This document shows, one piece after another, positions 18,716 to 27,325 of a stretch of DNA of 64,000 bases. Below the pieces are notes generated by a model. That model saw nothing but the letters and a program-made list of their open reading frames with translations. It had not been told where the DNA came from and did not search any database. Both the position numbers and the translations under genes were made by a program. Position 1 is the first letter of the stretch. Every line of letters begins with the position of its first letter. Source of the stretch: Deltaproteobacteria bacterium (GTDB lineage Bacteria; Desulfobacterota; Desulfarculia; Adiutricales; Adiutricaceae); NCBI GenBank assembly GCA_031263485.1, contig JAISFS010000334.1, forward strand, positions 1 through 64,000, in the 5' to 3' direction.

Positions 18716-21011
18716 CGTTCCCGGTCTCCTTTCCCTTGGCGGCCCCGTTTCCGTTCGGGCCGCCGTTCCCGTTCGGGTTGCCGTTTCCGTTCGGGTTGCC
18801 GTTTCCGTTCGGGCCCGGCGCGACGGCCAGGGCGGCCCCGCCGCCGGAGGCGACCTGAAGGTACTCTCCGGGGTCGGCCGCGGCAGCCTGGATTTCCTCC
18901 GGGACGGCCAGCCCGGCGTAGGTCTTCCGCATGCCGAACTCCGCCTTCTTGCCGTCGTTCCAGCGGCTCACGGGCCTGAGGTAGCCCACCACCCTGGAAT
19001 AGACGTCCGTCTTGGCACCGCAGCGGGGGCAGGCTTCCTCCTCGCCGCGGAGGTAGCCGTGCTCCGGGCAGATGGAGAAGGTGGGCGTCAAGGTGAAGTA
19101 AGGCACCCGGAAGTTCTCGGTGATCTTCCGGACCAGCGACTTTACCACGGAAACGTCCCGGATCTCCTCCCCCAGGAAGGAGTGGAGCACGGTGCCGCCC
19201 GTGTACATGGCCTGCAGGGGGTCCTGATGCTCCAGGACCCCGAAGAGGTCGTCGGAGTGGTCGACCGGCAGGTGGGTCGAGTTGGTGTAGAAGGGCTTGA
19301 AGGCGCCGTCGGCTCCTTTCCAGTCCTCGGCACGGCCGTTGGCGAAAATCATGCCCGGAAGCTTCATGTCCAGCCGCGCCAGGCGGTAGGAGCAGCCTTC
19401 GGCCGGGGTTGCCTCGAGGTTGTAGAGGTCGCCGGTCTGTTCCTGGATGTCGGAGAGCCGCGTGCGGATGTGCGTAAGGATCCTGAGCGCGAAGTCCCGG
19501 CCGCGCTGGGCGCCCACGCCCTCGCCCAGGAGGTTCAGGCAGGCCTCGTTCGCGCCCAGGACGCCCACGGTGGAGAAGTGGTTGGACCAGTAGTTCCCCG
19601 AGCAGGCCTCGACGCTCCTGAGGTAGAAGCGGGTGTAGGGGTAGAGCCCGGCGCGGGTGAAGCGCTCGAGCTCCTTGCGCTTGATGGTCAGGCTTTCGCG
19701 GGCGAGCTCCAGGAGCGAGTCGAGGCGCCCGAAGAACTCGCCCTCGTCCTTCGACAGCCGACCCAGCCGCGGGAGGTTCAGGGTCACGACGCCCACGGAG
19801 CCCGTAAGCGGGTTCGCGCCGAAAAGCCCGCCGCCGCGGCGCTTCAGGAGCCTGTTGTCGATGCGGAGCCGGCAGCACATGCTCCTCGCGTCCTCGGGGG
19901 ACATGTCGGAGTTGACGAAGTTGGAGAAGTAGGGGATGCCGTAGTGGCCGGCCATGCGCCAGACGGGGTCCAGGGTCGGGTTGTCCCAGTCGAAGCCCTT
20001 GGTGATGTTGTAGGTGGGGATGGGGAAGGTGAAGACCCGCTCCCGGCTGTCGCCGGCCATCATCACCTCGGCGAAGGCGCGGTTCACGATGTCCATCTCG
20101 CGCGCGTAGTCGCCGTAGACCGAGTCGCGCTCCTTGCCGCCTATCACGACTTTCGTGTTCTTGTAGGAGTCGGGCGGGGTGAGGTCCATCGTGATGTTGG
20201 TGAAGGGCGTCTGGAAGCCTACCCGGGTGGGGATGTTGATGTTGAACACGAACTCCTGGAAGGCCTGGACCACCTCCTTGTAGGAGAGCCCGTCCGCGCG
20301 CACGAAGGGCGCGAGCAGGGTGTCGAAGCTGGACACGGCCTGGGCCCCCGCGGCCTCGCCCTGGAGGGTGTAGAAGAAGTTCACGAGCTGGCCCAGCGCC
20401 GAGTGGAGGTGCTTGGGAGGGGCGCTCTCGACGTTCCCGGAGATGCCCTTGAAGCCCGAGCGGAGCAGGTCCATGAGGTCCCAGCCCACGCAGTACACGG
20501 AGAGGAGGTTCAGGTCGTGGAGGTGGATGTCGCCGTTGCGGTGGGCCTCGCGCACGGCCGCCGGGTAGATGTTCTCCAGCCAGTAGTTGGCCGTCACGGC
20601 GGAGGCGATGTAGTTGTTGAGGCCCTGCAGCGAGTAGCCCATGTTGCTGTTCTCGTTAACCTTCCAGTCCAGCGCCTGCAGGTACGAGTCCATGAGCTCG
20701 GAGGACCCGCTCTCGGCGAGCTTGCGGGCCGTGGACCTCTGCTCGCGGTAGAGGATGTATGACTTGCAGGTGCGGAACCGGGCGCTCTCGAAGAGCACGG
20801 ACTCCACCGTGTCCTGGATGGACTCGACGTCCAGCGCGTCCTTGCCGCTCATGGCCTCGAGCTTCGCGAGCACCCTCAAGGTCAGGAGCCCGGACTCCGC
20901 GGGCGGGAACTCGCCCGTCGCGCGGGCCGCGGCGGCTATCGCGCCGGTTATCTTGGAGGCGTCGAAAGGCACGGATCTCCCGTCCCGTTTCCTGATCTGT
21001 GTCAGCTGCAT
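18633..21011 (-). CDS. nrdD: Anaerobic (class III) ribonucleoside-triphosphate reductase
   Basis: A 792-residue enzyme making dNTPs without oxygen. The N-terminus (about 4-90) is an ATP-cone allosteric domain (IRKRDGRSVPFDASKI). The catalytic core follows; CPEHGYLRGEEEACPRCG binds zinc and RVVGYLRP near residue 675 carries the glycyl-radical Gly. About 90 residues follow the conserved end, including PNGNG repeats from 18-bp DNA repeats at about 18755-18815, and this tail overlaps nrdG by 83 bp. That tail is unusual for NrdD. Downstream nrdG is its activase. The gene points to growth under anoxic conditions. Confidence 0.95.
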   Translation of the reverse strand: MQLTQIRKRDGRSVPFDASKITGAIAAAARATGEFPPAESGLLTLRVLAKLEAMSGKDALDVESIQDTVESVLFESARFRTCKSYILYREQRSTARKLAESGSSELMDSYLQALDWKVNENSNMGYSLQGLNNYIASAVTANYWLENIYPAAVREAHRNGDIHLHDLNLLSVYCVGWDLMDLLRSGFKGISGNVESAPPKHLHSALGQLVNFFYTLQGEAAGAQAVSSFDTLLAPFVRADGLSYKEVVQAFQEFVFNINIPTRVGFQTPFTNITMDLTPPDSYKNTKVVIGGKERDSVYGDYAREMDIVNRAFAEVMMAGDSRERVFTFPIPTYNITKGFDWDNPTLDPVWRMAGHYGIPYFSNFVNSDMSPEDARSMCCRLRIDNRLLKRRGGGLFGANPLTGSVGVVTLNLPRLGRLSKDEGEFFGRLDSLLELARESLTIKRKELERFTRAGLYPYTRFYLRSVEACSGNYWSNHFSTVGVLGANEACLNLLGEGVGAQRGRDFALRILTHIRTRLSDIQEQTGDLYNLEATPAEGCSYRLARLDMKLPGMIFANGRAEDWKGADGAFKPFYTNSTHLPVDHSDDLFGVLEHQDPLQAMYTGGTVLHSFLGEEIRDVSVVKSLVRKITENFRVPYFTLTPTFSICPEHGYLRGEEEACPRCGAKTDVYSRVVGYLRPVSRWNDGKKAEFGMRKTYAGLAVPEEIQAAAADPGEYLQVASGGGAALAVAPGPNGNGNPNGNGNPNGNGGPNGNGAAKGKETGNGAGRRSSKGVGRGLPGASERGGVHPGM

Positions 21012-21027
21012 TCTGGTCCTCTCTTGA

Positions 21028-21050
21028 CTGTCCGAAAACCCCGCGGACAG
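21028..21050 (-). promoter_or_regulatory. Inverted repeat upstream of nrdD
   Basis: CTGTCCG (21028-21034) and CGGACAG (21044-21050) form a perfect 7-bp inverted repeat with a 9-nt spacer, 17 bp upstream of the nrdD start. It could be an operator or a 5'-leader hairpin. It does not match the NrdR box I know. Confidence 0.45.
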
Positions 21051-23095
21051 GGCCGGGGAGGGAGGACGCGCTTCCAGTCGAGTCTTCGAAAGCGCGTTCA
21101 GGTGGTTTTATGCCGGGTTGGGAGTGAGCCGGGCCGCTTCCTGTCTGTCGGAATGCCGGCGGCGAGTGGCGGAGAGCGGGACGTGCCCGGTGGAAGGCAC
21201 CGTTCGTTGCAGTTGCAATGGATTGGGCTCCGGAAGGCCTTCGGAGGCGGCGGCGCGCGAAAGGCCGGAAACAGCCACGCTACGTAATGCCCGACTCGCC
21301 AGGATTTTTAGGCCTAAAGGCCTTAAAAATCCTGGCATATCGAACGAAAGGCGCAGGAATATCCCCTCCGGATCCCTTTCGGGATCCGCAGAATCGGCAT
21401 TCTCTGGATTGGTTCTTGCCCTGCCGGGCGGACAGGCGCGACTGCGTCAGTCGCGATGATGAGGAAGAACGCGTCCGGTCCGCGCGGACGCCTCCGAACT
21501 CCATCGGGAGGGTCGCGGGAAGGCGAAAAAAGCCGTAATGACTATGAGACTTTCAACGAAAGCCGTAGCCGATATCAGGATCGTGCCTTCCCCGCGCCCC
21601 GTGAGGAAGGGCGCTCGGATGTCCGGTCGGCTTGAACGCCTGGACGAGGGCAGGCTATTTGTAATTTCTGGACGAGAAATGGTGGACCGGCAACGGGGCA
21701 GGTCGGCGCCGGAAACGGCGGGCAAGCGATAGGCAGGCCAATGCCGCAAGCGTTGGCGCAAAAAACCGGGTCGCAATCTCGTACTGGGAGAAGGTACACC
21801 CCGCGACCGGCCGCGTCAAGGCTAATAGGGGATCCCGACCGTGCCCCGGACGAGGGGATCCGCCATCCGGGCGGATTTTAGCCACGAAAAAAAATTCTGG
21901 ACAAGCTCTGTCTGATTTCAGGGGGAGCCGCCCCTGAACCCTCGGCGGCAAGCGAGTTTCCTGGCCGGTCGAGCGCCTTGGCCGGCTGTCTGGCAACCCT
22001 CCCACGAGTGGGGGGAACGAAAGCGCGTCGCGCAACAGGACGTGGAAAAGGGCCTCTCGGAGAGAGGCGTTGGGCCTCCAGGCCGCTACTGGGGTTAGTT
22101 TCGTTGAATTCGGAGGGCGGGGGATTCTGCCGAGGGTGCCGTCAGGATCTAGAGGATCTCGAAATCGACAGCCATAACGGAATATCGATTTCGATGCCTT
22201 ACATCATAAATGTGCTAATAATATAAGTCTAATAAGGTTAATGGGGCATGCAATAGGAATAGGTGATGTGGCTTGCTCCGAGATGCGCCCGATTTCCCTC
22301 CGGAACCGCGCCTGCGCGGGGCAATTCATGGCATCGTGGCCTGAAATGTCAAAAACTATTGTACACTAGCTGTTCCCTATAATATTTTGTCGGTGATGCA
22401 ATTGTTTGAAACGGGACCGGCTCGATGGGCCTCAAGGCGCGATCGGCGATTTTTATTAACCCGTCTGATGGCATCGCAGGCAAGCCGCTTTCGGGACTGT
22501 CCGGCACCTCTGGGCGGTCGGGATTCGGTTGCGGCGCAGCCGCGGCACCGCTCTCATGCTGTGGCTTGAGCCGCCCGTGTGAAATTTCGTTTCGCCACTT
22601 CTTGCGGTAGGGCTATCTACAATACCTGGTCCGAGAGGGAATGTGGGGAGCTTCGTCCGCCGAATATGTCAAAAGCGTGCTTTTGTTACGTAAAGCCGTA
22701 TGGGATCAGATAAAACCATGGAAACTGCGGACCGTTCCGGCTGCCCTGCAAAGTCGCGGCACGGGGCAATGGGAGAGGAAGCGGTGCCGTGTCCGGTTGT
22801 CCGGCAAGTCTTGGGATCTGGTGAGGTCGGGGGGAGCGGACTTGGGCGCGGGTGCGCATGCCCTTGCTTGCGGTACGGGCCTAGCGGTCGAAGGATACCA
22901 GGGCGACGTCCCGAAATGGCGAAGGCGGAATGCCTTGAATAAGGGAGATGTAGGGTCACGGTCGCTGTAGAGTGCTGAACGTAGGGCAGATCAAGATCTG
23001 AAGGAGGGAGGCCGCCAGAGAGACGGGGAGAGAGTCCGCCGAGCCTGGGCTTGCGGCGTACCGGGCCATTGGGCTTCCGCGAGGGCATTTCGAGG
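21051..23095. other. 2-kb non-coding region with clustered palindromes
   Basis: No protein-like frame found. Three strong palindromes sit about 70 bp apart: 21299-21335 (CCAGGATTTTTAGGCC against GGCCTTAAAAATCCTGG), 21369-21388 (CGGATCCC/GGGATCCG) and 21437-21455 (GCGACTG/CAGTCGC). A separate AT-rich patch lies at 22180-22250, and an isolated TATAAT at 22378-22383 lacks a properly spaced -35. The region may hold a structured RNA or decayed mobile DNA. Confidence 0.45.
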
Positions 23096-23199
23096 CAGTG
23101 TCAATAATTTAAGGAAACTTGCGCGTGATAAAGCAACGATGCCATTAGTTTTTTTCCGTCAAGGAAATTAGGCGGAACCGCCTTAAGCCGTTGACATCG
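23096..23199 (+). mobile_element. MITE family 1, copy D (104 bp, degenerate)
   Basis: CAGTGTCAATAATTTAAG on the left and CTTAAGCCGTTGACATCG on the right are degraded versions of the family inverted repeat. The interior is only weakly like copies A and B, and no target duplication remains. It appears to be the oldest copy. Confidence 0.6.
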
Positions 23200-23346
23200 G
23201 CTCCCAAGAGGCGGCTTGCCAATGGGCGGTCAGTGTCATATACTCGACAAACCGGCTCCAATTCGGCATTTGCCCTGATTCCGGCGGCCATTGGCCACCT
23301 GCGGGCGCGGACCGCCGGGGCGGACTCTGCGGGAACGAGGTGGGCG

Positions 23347-23931
23347 ATGAGCGAAGAAGATTATGTGTTGGCGGGTATAGGGGTGTTTTGGTTGTTGTTT
23401 TTTCTCGCCATGGTGGTCTTCAATTTCATTCCCACTATCGTGGCATTCAAGCGCAGGCACCGTAACTCCCTGGCTATCCTGATAGTAGACCTTCTATTGG
23501 GCTGGACCGTCCTGGGCTGGATAGCCTGCCTCATCTGGGCGTTTTCCGACAACACCGAGGACAGGGTCCCGCAGCCCCACTACCCCTTCGTGAACCAGCC
23601 CCAGCATCCCGGATATTACCTGCCGCCGGGCCAGTACCAGCCCGGACAGGGCCAACAGCCGGGCGTGTGGCAGCCCCAGGGCCAATACTACCCTCAACCC
23701 GGAGTGAACCCTTCCCAATATCCCCCTCAGCCGGGCCAGGCCGCGCCCCTGCCCGGGCAGTCGGGCGCCTGGCCGCCTCAAGGTCAGTTTCCCCCTCAAC
23801 CCGGCCAATTGCCTCCCCAGCAGGGGCAACCGGGCGCCTACCCTCCCCAGGGTCAGCCCGGACAGACGCCTTCCCAAGCCACCCCGCCAGGACAGTTCCC
23901 TCCCAAGTCAGACCAGCCTAAACGGTTTTGA
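23347..23931 (+). CDS. Superinfection-immunity-domain membrane protein with Pro/Gln tail
   Basis: From the ATG at 23347 the product has 194 residues. Two membrane segments (about 7-27 and 40-63) flank FIPTIVAFKRRHRN, then GWTVLGWIACLIWAFSDN. This matches the superinfection-immunity family (PF14373 type, after phage T4 Imm), small membrane proteins widespread in bacterial chromosomes. Their bacterial role is mostly unknown. The last 125 residues are imperfect PQPGQ/PPQGQ repeats, probably disordered and facing one side of the membrane. The frame is open upstream to 23191 but that part is not hydrophobic or family-like. Confidence 0.75.
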   Translation: MSEEDYVLAGIGVFWLLFFLAMVVFNFIPTIVAFKRRHRNSLAILIVDLLLGWTVLGWIACLIWAFSDNTEDRVPQPHYPFVNQPQHPGYYLPPGQYQPGQGQQPGVWQPQGQYYPQPGVNPSQYPPQPGQAAPLPGQSGAWPPQGQFPPQPGQLPPQQGQPGAYPPQGQPGQTPSQATPPGQFPPKSDQPKRF

Positions 23932-24327
23932 GGCGTTTGACGGGCCGTTTTCAGGTTCGGCTGCAGGGCGGGCCGTAAGGCCCGCGGGGCTGGATCGCGA
24001 GGCGGTGATACAGTGAGGGAAAAGCCCGGAACCTTTGCGGCGGTCGGACGCTTGCCTGACACCGTTCAAGTCGCCCCGGCGCATCGGCTGTCGGCTTAAT
24101 CCATTCATCGGCGCCACCGGACGCAGACACGCGGGAGGTCCCCGTCCTGCATCAGTGCCGTTCACCAGGATGGCGTCCCCTTCGGTCAGCCTCACGTGCT
24201 TTTGGCCTTGGGCCTTCCGGATTCGCCTGTCCCCAAGTTCCCGTCCCTTCAAGCCCCTTGTCCGCGGCGGCGCCCTTCGGCGCCACGGGCCTCTCCCCGC
24301 CGCCGGCCCAGCGAAACGGAGTGCCGC
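23932..24327. other. 396-bp gap between the two immunity-domain genes
   Basis: No gene recognised; the open frame leading into the next gene is Pro/Arg-rich and not protein-like. Confidence 0.4.
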
Positions 24328-24528
24328 ATGGGAAGTGTCTTCGTAGCCTTAGCATCGCTGGTAGTCGGGGTAATCGCGCTTATCGTCTACATCATCCCTT
24401 CGGTCGTCGCCTTCAAGCGGAGGCACCGCAACAGGGTGCCCATTCTGCTCGTGAACATCCTTGGCGGATGGTCCCTTATCGCCTGGATCGTGGCCCTCGT
24501 CTGGTCCCTGACCGACAACACGGAATAG
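24328..24528 (+). CDS. Small superinfection-immunity-domain membrane protein
   Basis: A 66-residue protein starting MGSVFVALASLVVG with two membrane helices. YIIPSVVAFKRRHRN and GGWSLIAWIVALVWSLTDN align to the first half of the protein at 23347, so the two are paralogues; this one lacks the Pro/Gln tail. The frame is open upstream to 24196, but the family N-terminus begins at 24328. Function unknown; phage exclusion is only one possibility. Confidence 0.75.
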   Translation: MGSVFVALASLVVGVIALIVYIIPSVVAFKRRHRNRVPILLVNILGGWSLIAWIVALVWSLTDNTE

Positions 24529-24803
24529 GCACCTTCCGGACCCCGTCCCCGGATTTGCCGGCGGCCTTCCCTGAACGGTCTTTCCGTCGGCCTGCCCGCG
24601 CGGCATTTTCCCTCGCCCTTGCTTTGACGTTTGACCGGCCCTAACCGGCCCGATAAGACGGAGAGCGAGGCTAGCGACGGGGGAGACCGCGCGCGACCCG
24701 CGCCTGCCCCGGGCATTACCCTCGGAGCCCGGACGCCCACGCTCGGGCGTTTATGCCCGATCCGCGAAAAGGCCGGGCTTCCCGACACGACAGGAGTGTC
24801 AAG

Positions 24804-25382
24804 ATGCAAGCCGCCATAAAGCGCCTGACGGTCGGAATCCTCTGCGGCATCTGCGGGTTCGCGGGGGCCTTCTGCTTCAGCGCCGTCTCCGGCAGCGCCG
24901 AAGCCCAGGCCCCCTCTGCCCAGGCCCCGCCCAGTTCGCGGGCCCTGGTGGCCGGAGAGCTGAGGCTCACGGACGAGACCGGGCGCACGCGGCTTCTGAT
25001 GACGCTCGTGCGCGGCAAGCCCAGGATGTTCATGCTGGACGACTCGGGCGAGTACCGCCTGGAGATGGGCCTGGGCCAGGAAGGCGAGCCGCACGTCTGG
25101 CTCCGCGACAAGGACGGGGCCTCTAAGGTCCAGCTGGCCCTTTCGGCCAGGGGGTTGCCGTCCCTGACGCTCGCTGACCAGCGGGACCGCGAGCGGGCCG
25201 TGCTCGCCCTGTCCCGCGAGGGCGAGCCCACTTTCCTCATGCGCGACGACAAGGGGGCCGACCGCGTGGCTGTCTGGCGCGACAAGGACACCGGAGGCAT
25301 GGCTTTGGCCGACACCAAAGGCCAGACCGTCCTCATGATAAGCGCCAAGGACGGCCAGCGGGCCGAGGTGCAGGTCTTTTAG
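24804..25382 (+). CDS. Secreted or membrane-anchored beta-repeat protein of unknown function
   Basis: The ATG at 24804 has AGGAG 7 bp upstream. The 192-residue product has a hydrophobic leader (about 7-30, GILCGICGFAGAFCF) ending near an Ala-rich cleavage-like site. The rest is four to five imperfect repeats of about 27 residues with the shape L-x-L-x-D-x-x-G-x-x-R...G-x-P-x-x-x-L (LRLTDETGRTRLLM, VWLRDKDGASKVQLAL, LADQRDRERAVLAL, LMRDDKGADRVAVW). This suggests a beta-solenoid or stacked-sheet fold. No catalytic motif seen and the family is not recognised. Confidence 0.7.
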   Translation: MQAAIKRLTVGILCGICGFAGAFCFSAVSGSAEAQAPSAQAPPSSRALVAGELRLTDETGRTRLLMTLVRGKPRMFMLDDSGEYRLEMGLGQEGEPHVWLRDKDGASKVQLALSARGLPSLTLADQRDRERAVLALSREGEPTFLMRDDKGADRVAVWRDKDTGGMALADTKGQTVLMISAKDGQRAEVQVF

Positions 25383-25417
25383 CCGCCCGGTAGAACGTTG
25401 GCGGTGCCGACACGTCA

Positions 25418-25451
25418 AGAAAAATGCCGACGCCCCCGAAGGGGCGTCGGC
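25418..25451 (-). terminator. Rho-independent terminator after menA
   Basis: GCCGACGCCCC and GGGGCGTCGGC form a perfect 11-bp stem around a CGAA loop (25426-25451). On the minus strand it is followed by TTTTT (complement at 25420-25424). It closes the membrane protein-xseB-ispA-dxs-menA run. Confidence 0.85.
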
Positions 25452-25484
25452 AACGAATCGTAAGCCCGCGCGATGCGCCTGGGC

Positions 25485-27275
25485 TTACTGTGCAGGCTGG
25501 GCTGCCTGAGGCTGGGTCTGTGGAGCCCCCGGAGGCAAGGTAATAGGCTGGGGAACGGGAGACGCCTGGGGCGCCGCCATGGGGGGACCGGGCCCGACGG
25601 AAGCCCGAGCCGCCGGGGGAGCGGCCAGGGTTGCCGGAGGTGTAGCCGGGGCTGGGGCCTGGGTTGCCGGGACGGGTGCCTCCTGGGCCGCCGGAGCGGG
25701 TGCCTGGACCGCCGGTGTTGAGGTCTGGGCGGTCGGGGCGGTTGGCTGGGCAACCTGGGGTGCAGTCTGGATTGCGGGAGCGGGCGTTGGGGCCGCCGGT
25801 ACGGATGACTGGAGGTGGCGGGCCGGTGCGGTTATCGCGGGGGGAGGCGCCGCGACGGACTGGAAGGGGTCGTGGCAGGCCCCGGCCAGGATTGCGAGTC
25901 CGGTCCAGACGTAGAGGAGCTTTATCAGCCAGCCCGAGGAGTCCAGGGGGATCCAGTCCTTGGCTTTCCAGATCCGGCGCATGGAGATCGCGTGGAACGG
26001 GACTGCCAGGAGGCAGAGGAGGGCCAGGACGGAGAGCTCCCCGGACAGGACGAGGGTCAGGACGAGGAGCCAGATCAAGGGCCACCACAGGAGCTGGACC
26101 AGCGCCGCCCGCTCCTTGCCGAGGAGCCCGGCGATGGTCCTTTTCCCGGAATCGGCGTCCGCGGCTATCTCTGGCAGGCTCTGGTAGTAGAGGATGTTCG
26201 CGACCATGAAGCCGCCGGGGAGGGAGAGCGCGAGCACCTCGCGCTGGAGTTCCCCCGTGAGAGCCATGAAGGTGCCTGCGGTCATGATGACGCCCATGTT
26301 CAGGAAGACCATGAGCTCGCCCAGGGCCCTGTGCCCGTATTTTACCGGCGGGGCCACGTAGAAGACGCTCGAGAGCGCCGCGAAGGCGACCAGGCACCAC
26401 AGGGGCCAGTTCCGGCCCACGATGATTATCGCCAGAAGGAATGCCGCGGCGTAGCAGAATATGATGCCGCGTTTGATGGCCTGTGGGGAGAGCTTGCCCT
26501 CCTGGATGACCCGTGACCCTCCAAGGCTTCCCGGGGTGTCGACGCCGCCGGAATGCTCGAAATAGTCGTTCGCGATGTTGGTGGCCAGATGCACGAGGAA
26601 GGACGCTATCAGGATGAGCACGAACACCGGCGCGCTGGGGGATCCCTCGCCGTAGGTCCGGGAGGCCGCGAGGCCCAGGAACAGCGGGTACAGCGTCGCT
26701 ATGTAAAAGGAAGGGCGGGAGGCCTGCCACCAGGCCTTGAGCGTGGGCCTCCAGGAGGGCTTCCCGAACTCTTGCCGTATCTGCCTGAAAGGGGGGCGTC
26801 TCCCGTCCCCGCCGGGTTCCCGGTCCTCGGCGTCTCCGTCCCGGACGTCTTCGCCGATGCCCGCAGTGAGGCCGAGGCTTTCCAGCGGCCTGCCCTCCGG
26901 GGGATCGTCCGCAACGGGTATAGCGGAGGCACCCGATGGGGCCACAGATCCGCCGAAGGGCTCGCTTTCGGCATCCGTTGGCGGGTCTGCCGCTTCGAAC
27001 TCGCTTCCTGCGTCCGCCAACGGCTTTGCCGCTTCGGACTCGCTTCCGGCGTCCGGCGGCGCGGTTGCCGCTTCGGGTTCGCGTCCTGCGCGCGCTGGCG
27101 GCCTTGCCGCCTCGGACTCGTTTCCGGCCGTCTCTTCTGGCCGTGCCGCCGCGACCATGGTTTCGTCCGAAACCTGCAAGGTTCCGGCTTCCGAGTCGGA
27201 CGGGGATCCGGTTCCGGCCGCGCCGCCGTCATTGCCGGGACCGGCGCTTCCGGCCTCTTCGTCGTGCCCTGTCAT
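25485..27275 (-). CDS. menA: 1,4-dihydroxy-2-naphthoate polyprenyltransferase with long N- and C-terminal extensions
   Basis: A 596-residue UbiA-family integral membrane prenyltransferase that joins dihydroxynaphthoate to a polyprenyl diphosphate in menaquinone synthesis. The core (about 165-470) has WWQASRPSFYIATLYPLFLG, the first Asp motif as NDYFEHSGGVDTPG near 233, and the second in EIAADADSGKRT, among eight or so membrane helices. About 155 acidic Ala/Glu/Pro residues precede it and about 120 Pro/Ala/Gln/Thr residues follow, making it twice the usual length. The ATG at 27275 has GAGG at good spacing, so the N-terminal extension is probably translated. It lies 50 bp after dxs, matching polyprenyl supply to quinone use. 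Confidence 0.85.
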   Translation of the reverse strand: MTGHDEEAGSAGPGNDGGAAGTGSPSDSEAGTLQVSDETMVAAARPEETAGNESEAARPPARAGREPEAATAPPDAGSESEAAKPLADAGSEFEAADPPTDAESEPFGGSVAPSGASAIPVADDPPEGRPLESLGLTAGIGEDVRDGDAEDREPGGDGRRPPFRQIRQEFGKPSWRPTLKAWWQASRPSFYIATLYPLFLGLAASRTYGEGSPSAPVFVLILIASFLVHLATNIANDYFEHSGGVDTPGSLGGSRVIQEGKLSPQAIKRGIIFCYAAAFLLAIIIVGRNWPLWCLVAFAALSSVFYVAPPVKYGHRALGELMVFLNMGVIMTAGTFMALTGELQREVLALSLPGGFMVANILYYQSLPEIAADADSGKRTIAGLLGKERAALVQLLWWPLIWLLVLTLVLSGELSVLALLCLLAVPFHAISMRRIWKAKDWIPLDSSGWLIKLLYVWTGLAILAGACHDPFQSVAAPPPAITAPARHLQSSVPAAPTPAPAIQTAPQVAQPTAPTAQTSTPAVQAPAPAAQEAPVPATQAPAPATPPATLAAPPAARASVGPGPPMAAPQASPVPQPITLPPGAPQTQPQAAQPAQ

Positions 27276-27325
27276 AAGCTACCTCGCGCGGGGCGGCGTC
27301 GGGCGGCGTTGCCGCCCCGCCCCGG

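Noticed and set aside
22359-22383. Promoter with TTGTAC and TATAAT
   Set aside because: The spacer is only 13 bp and no gene follows.
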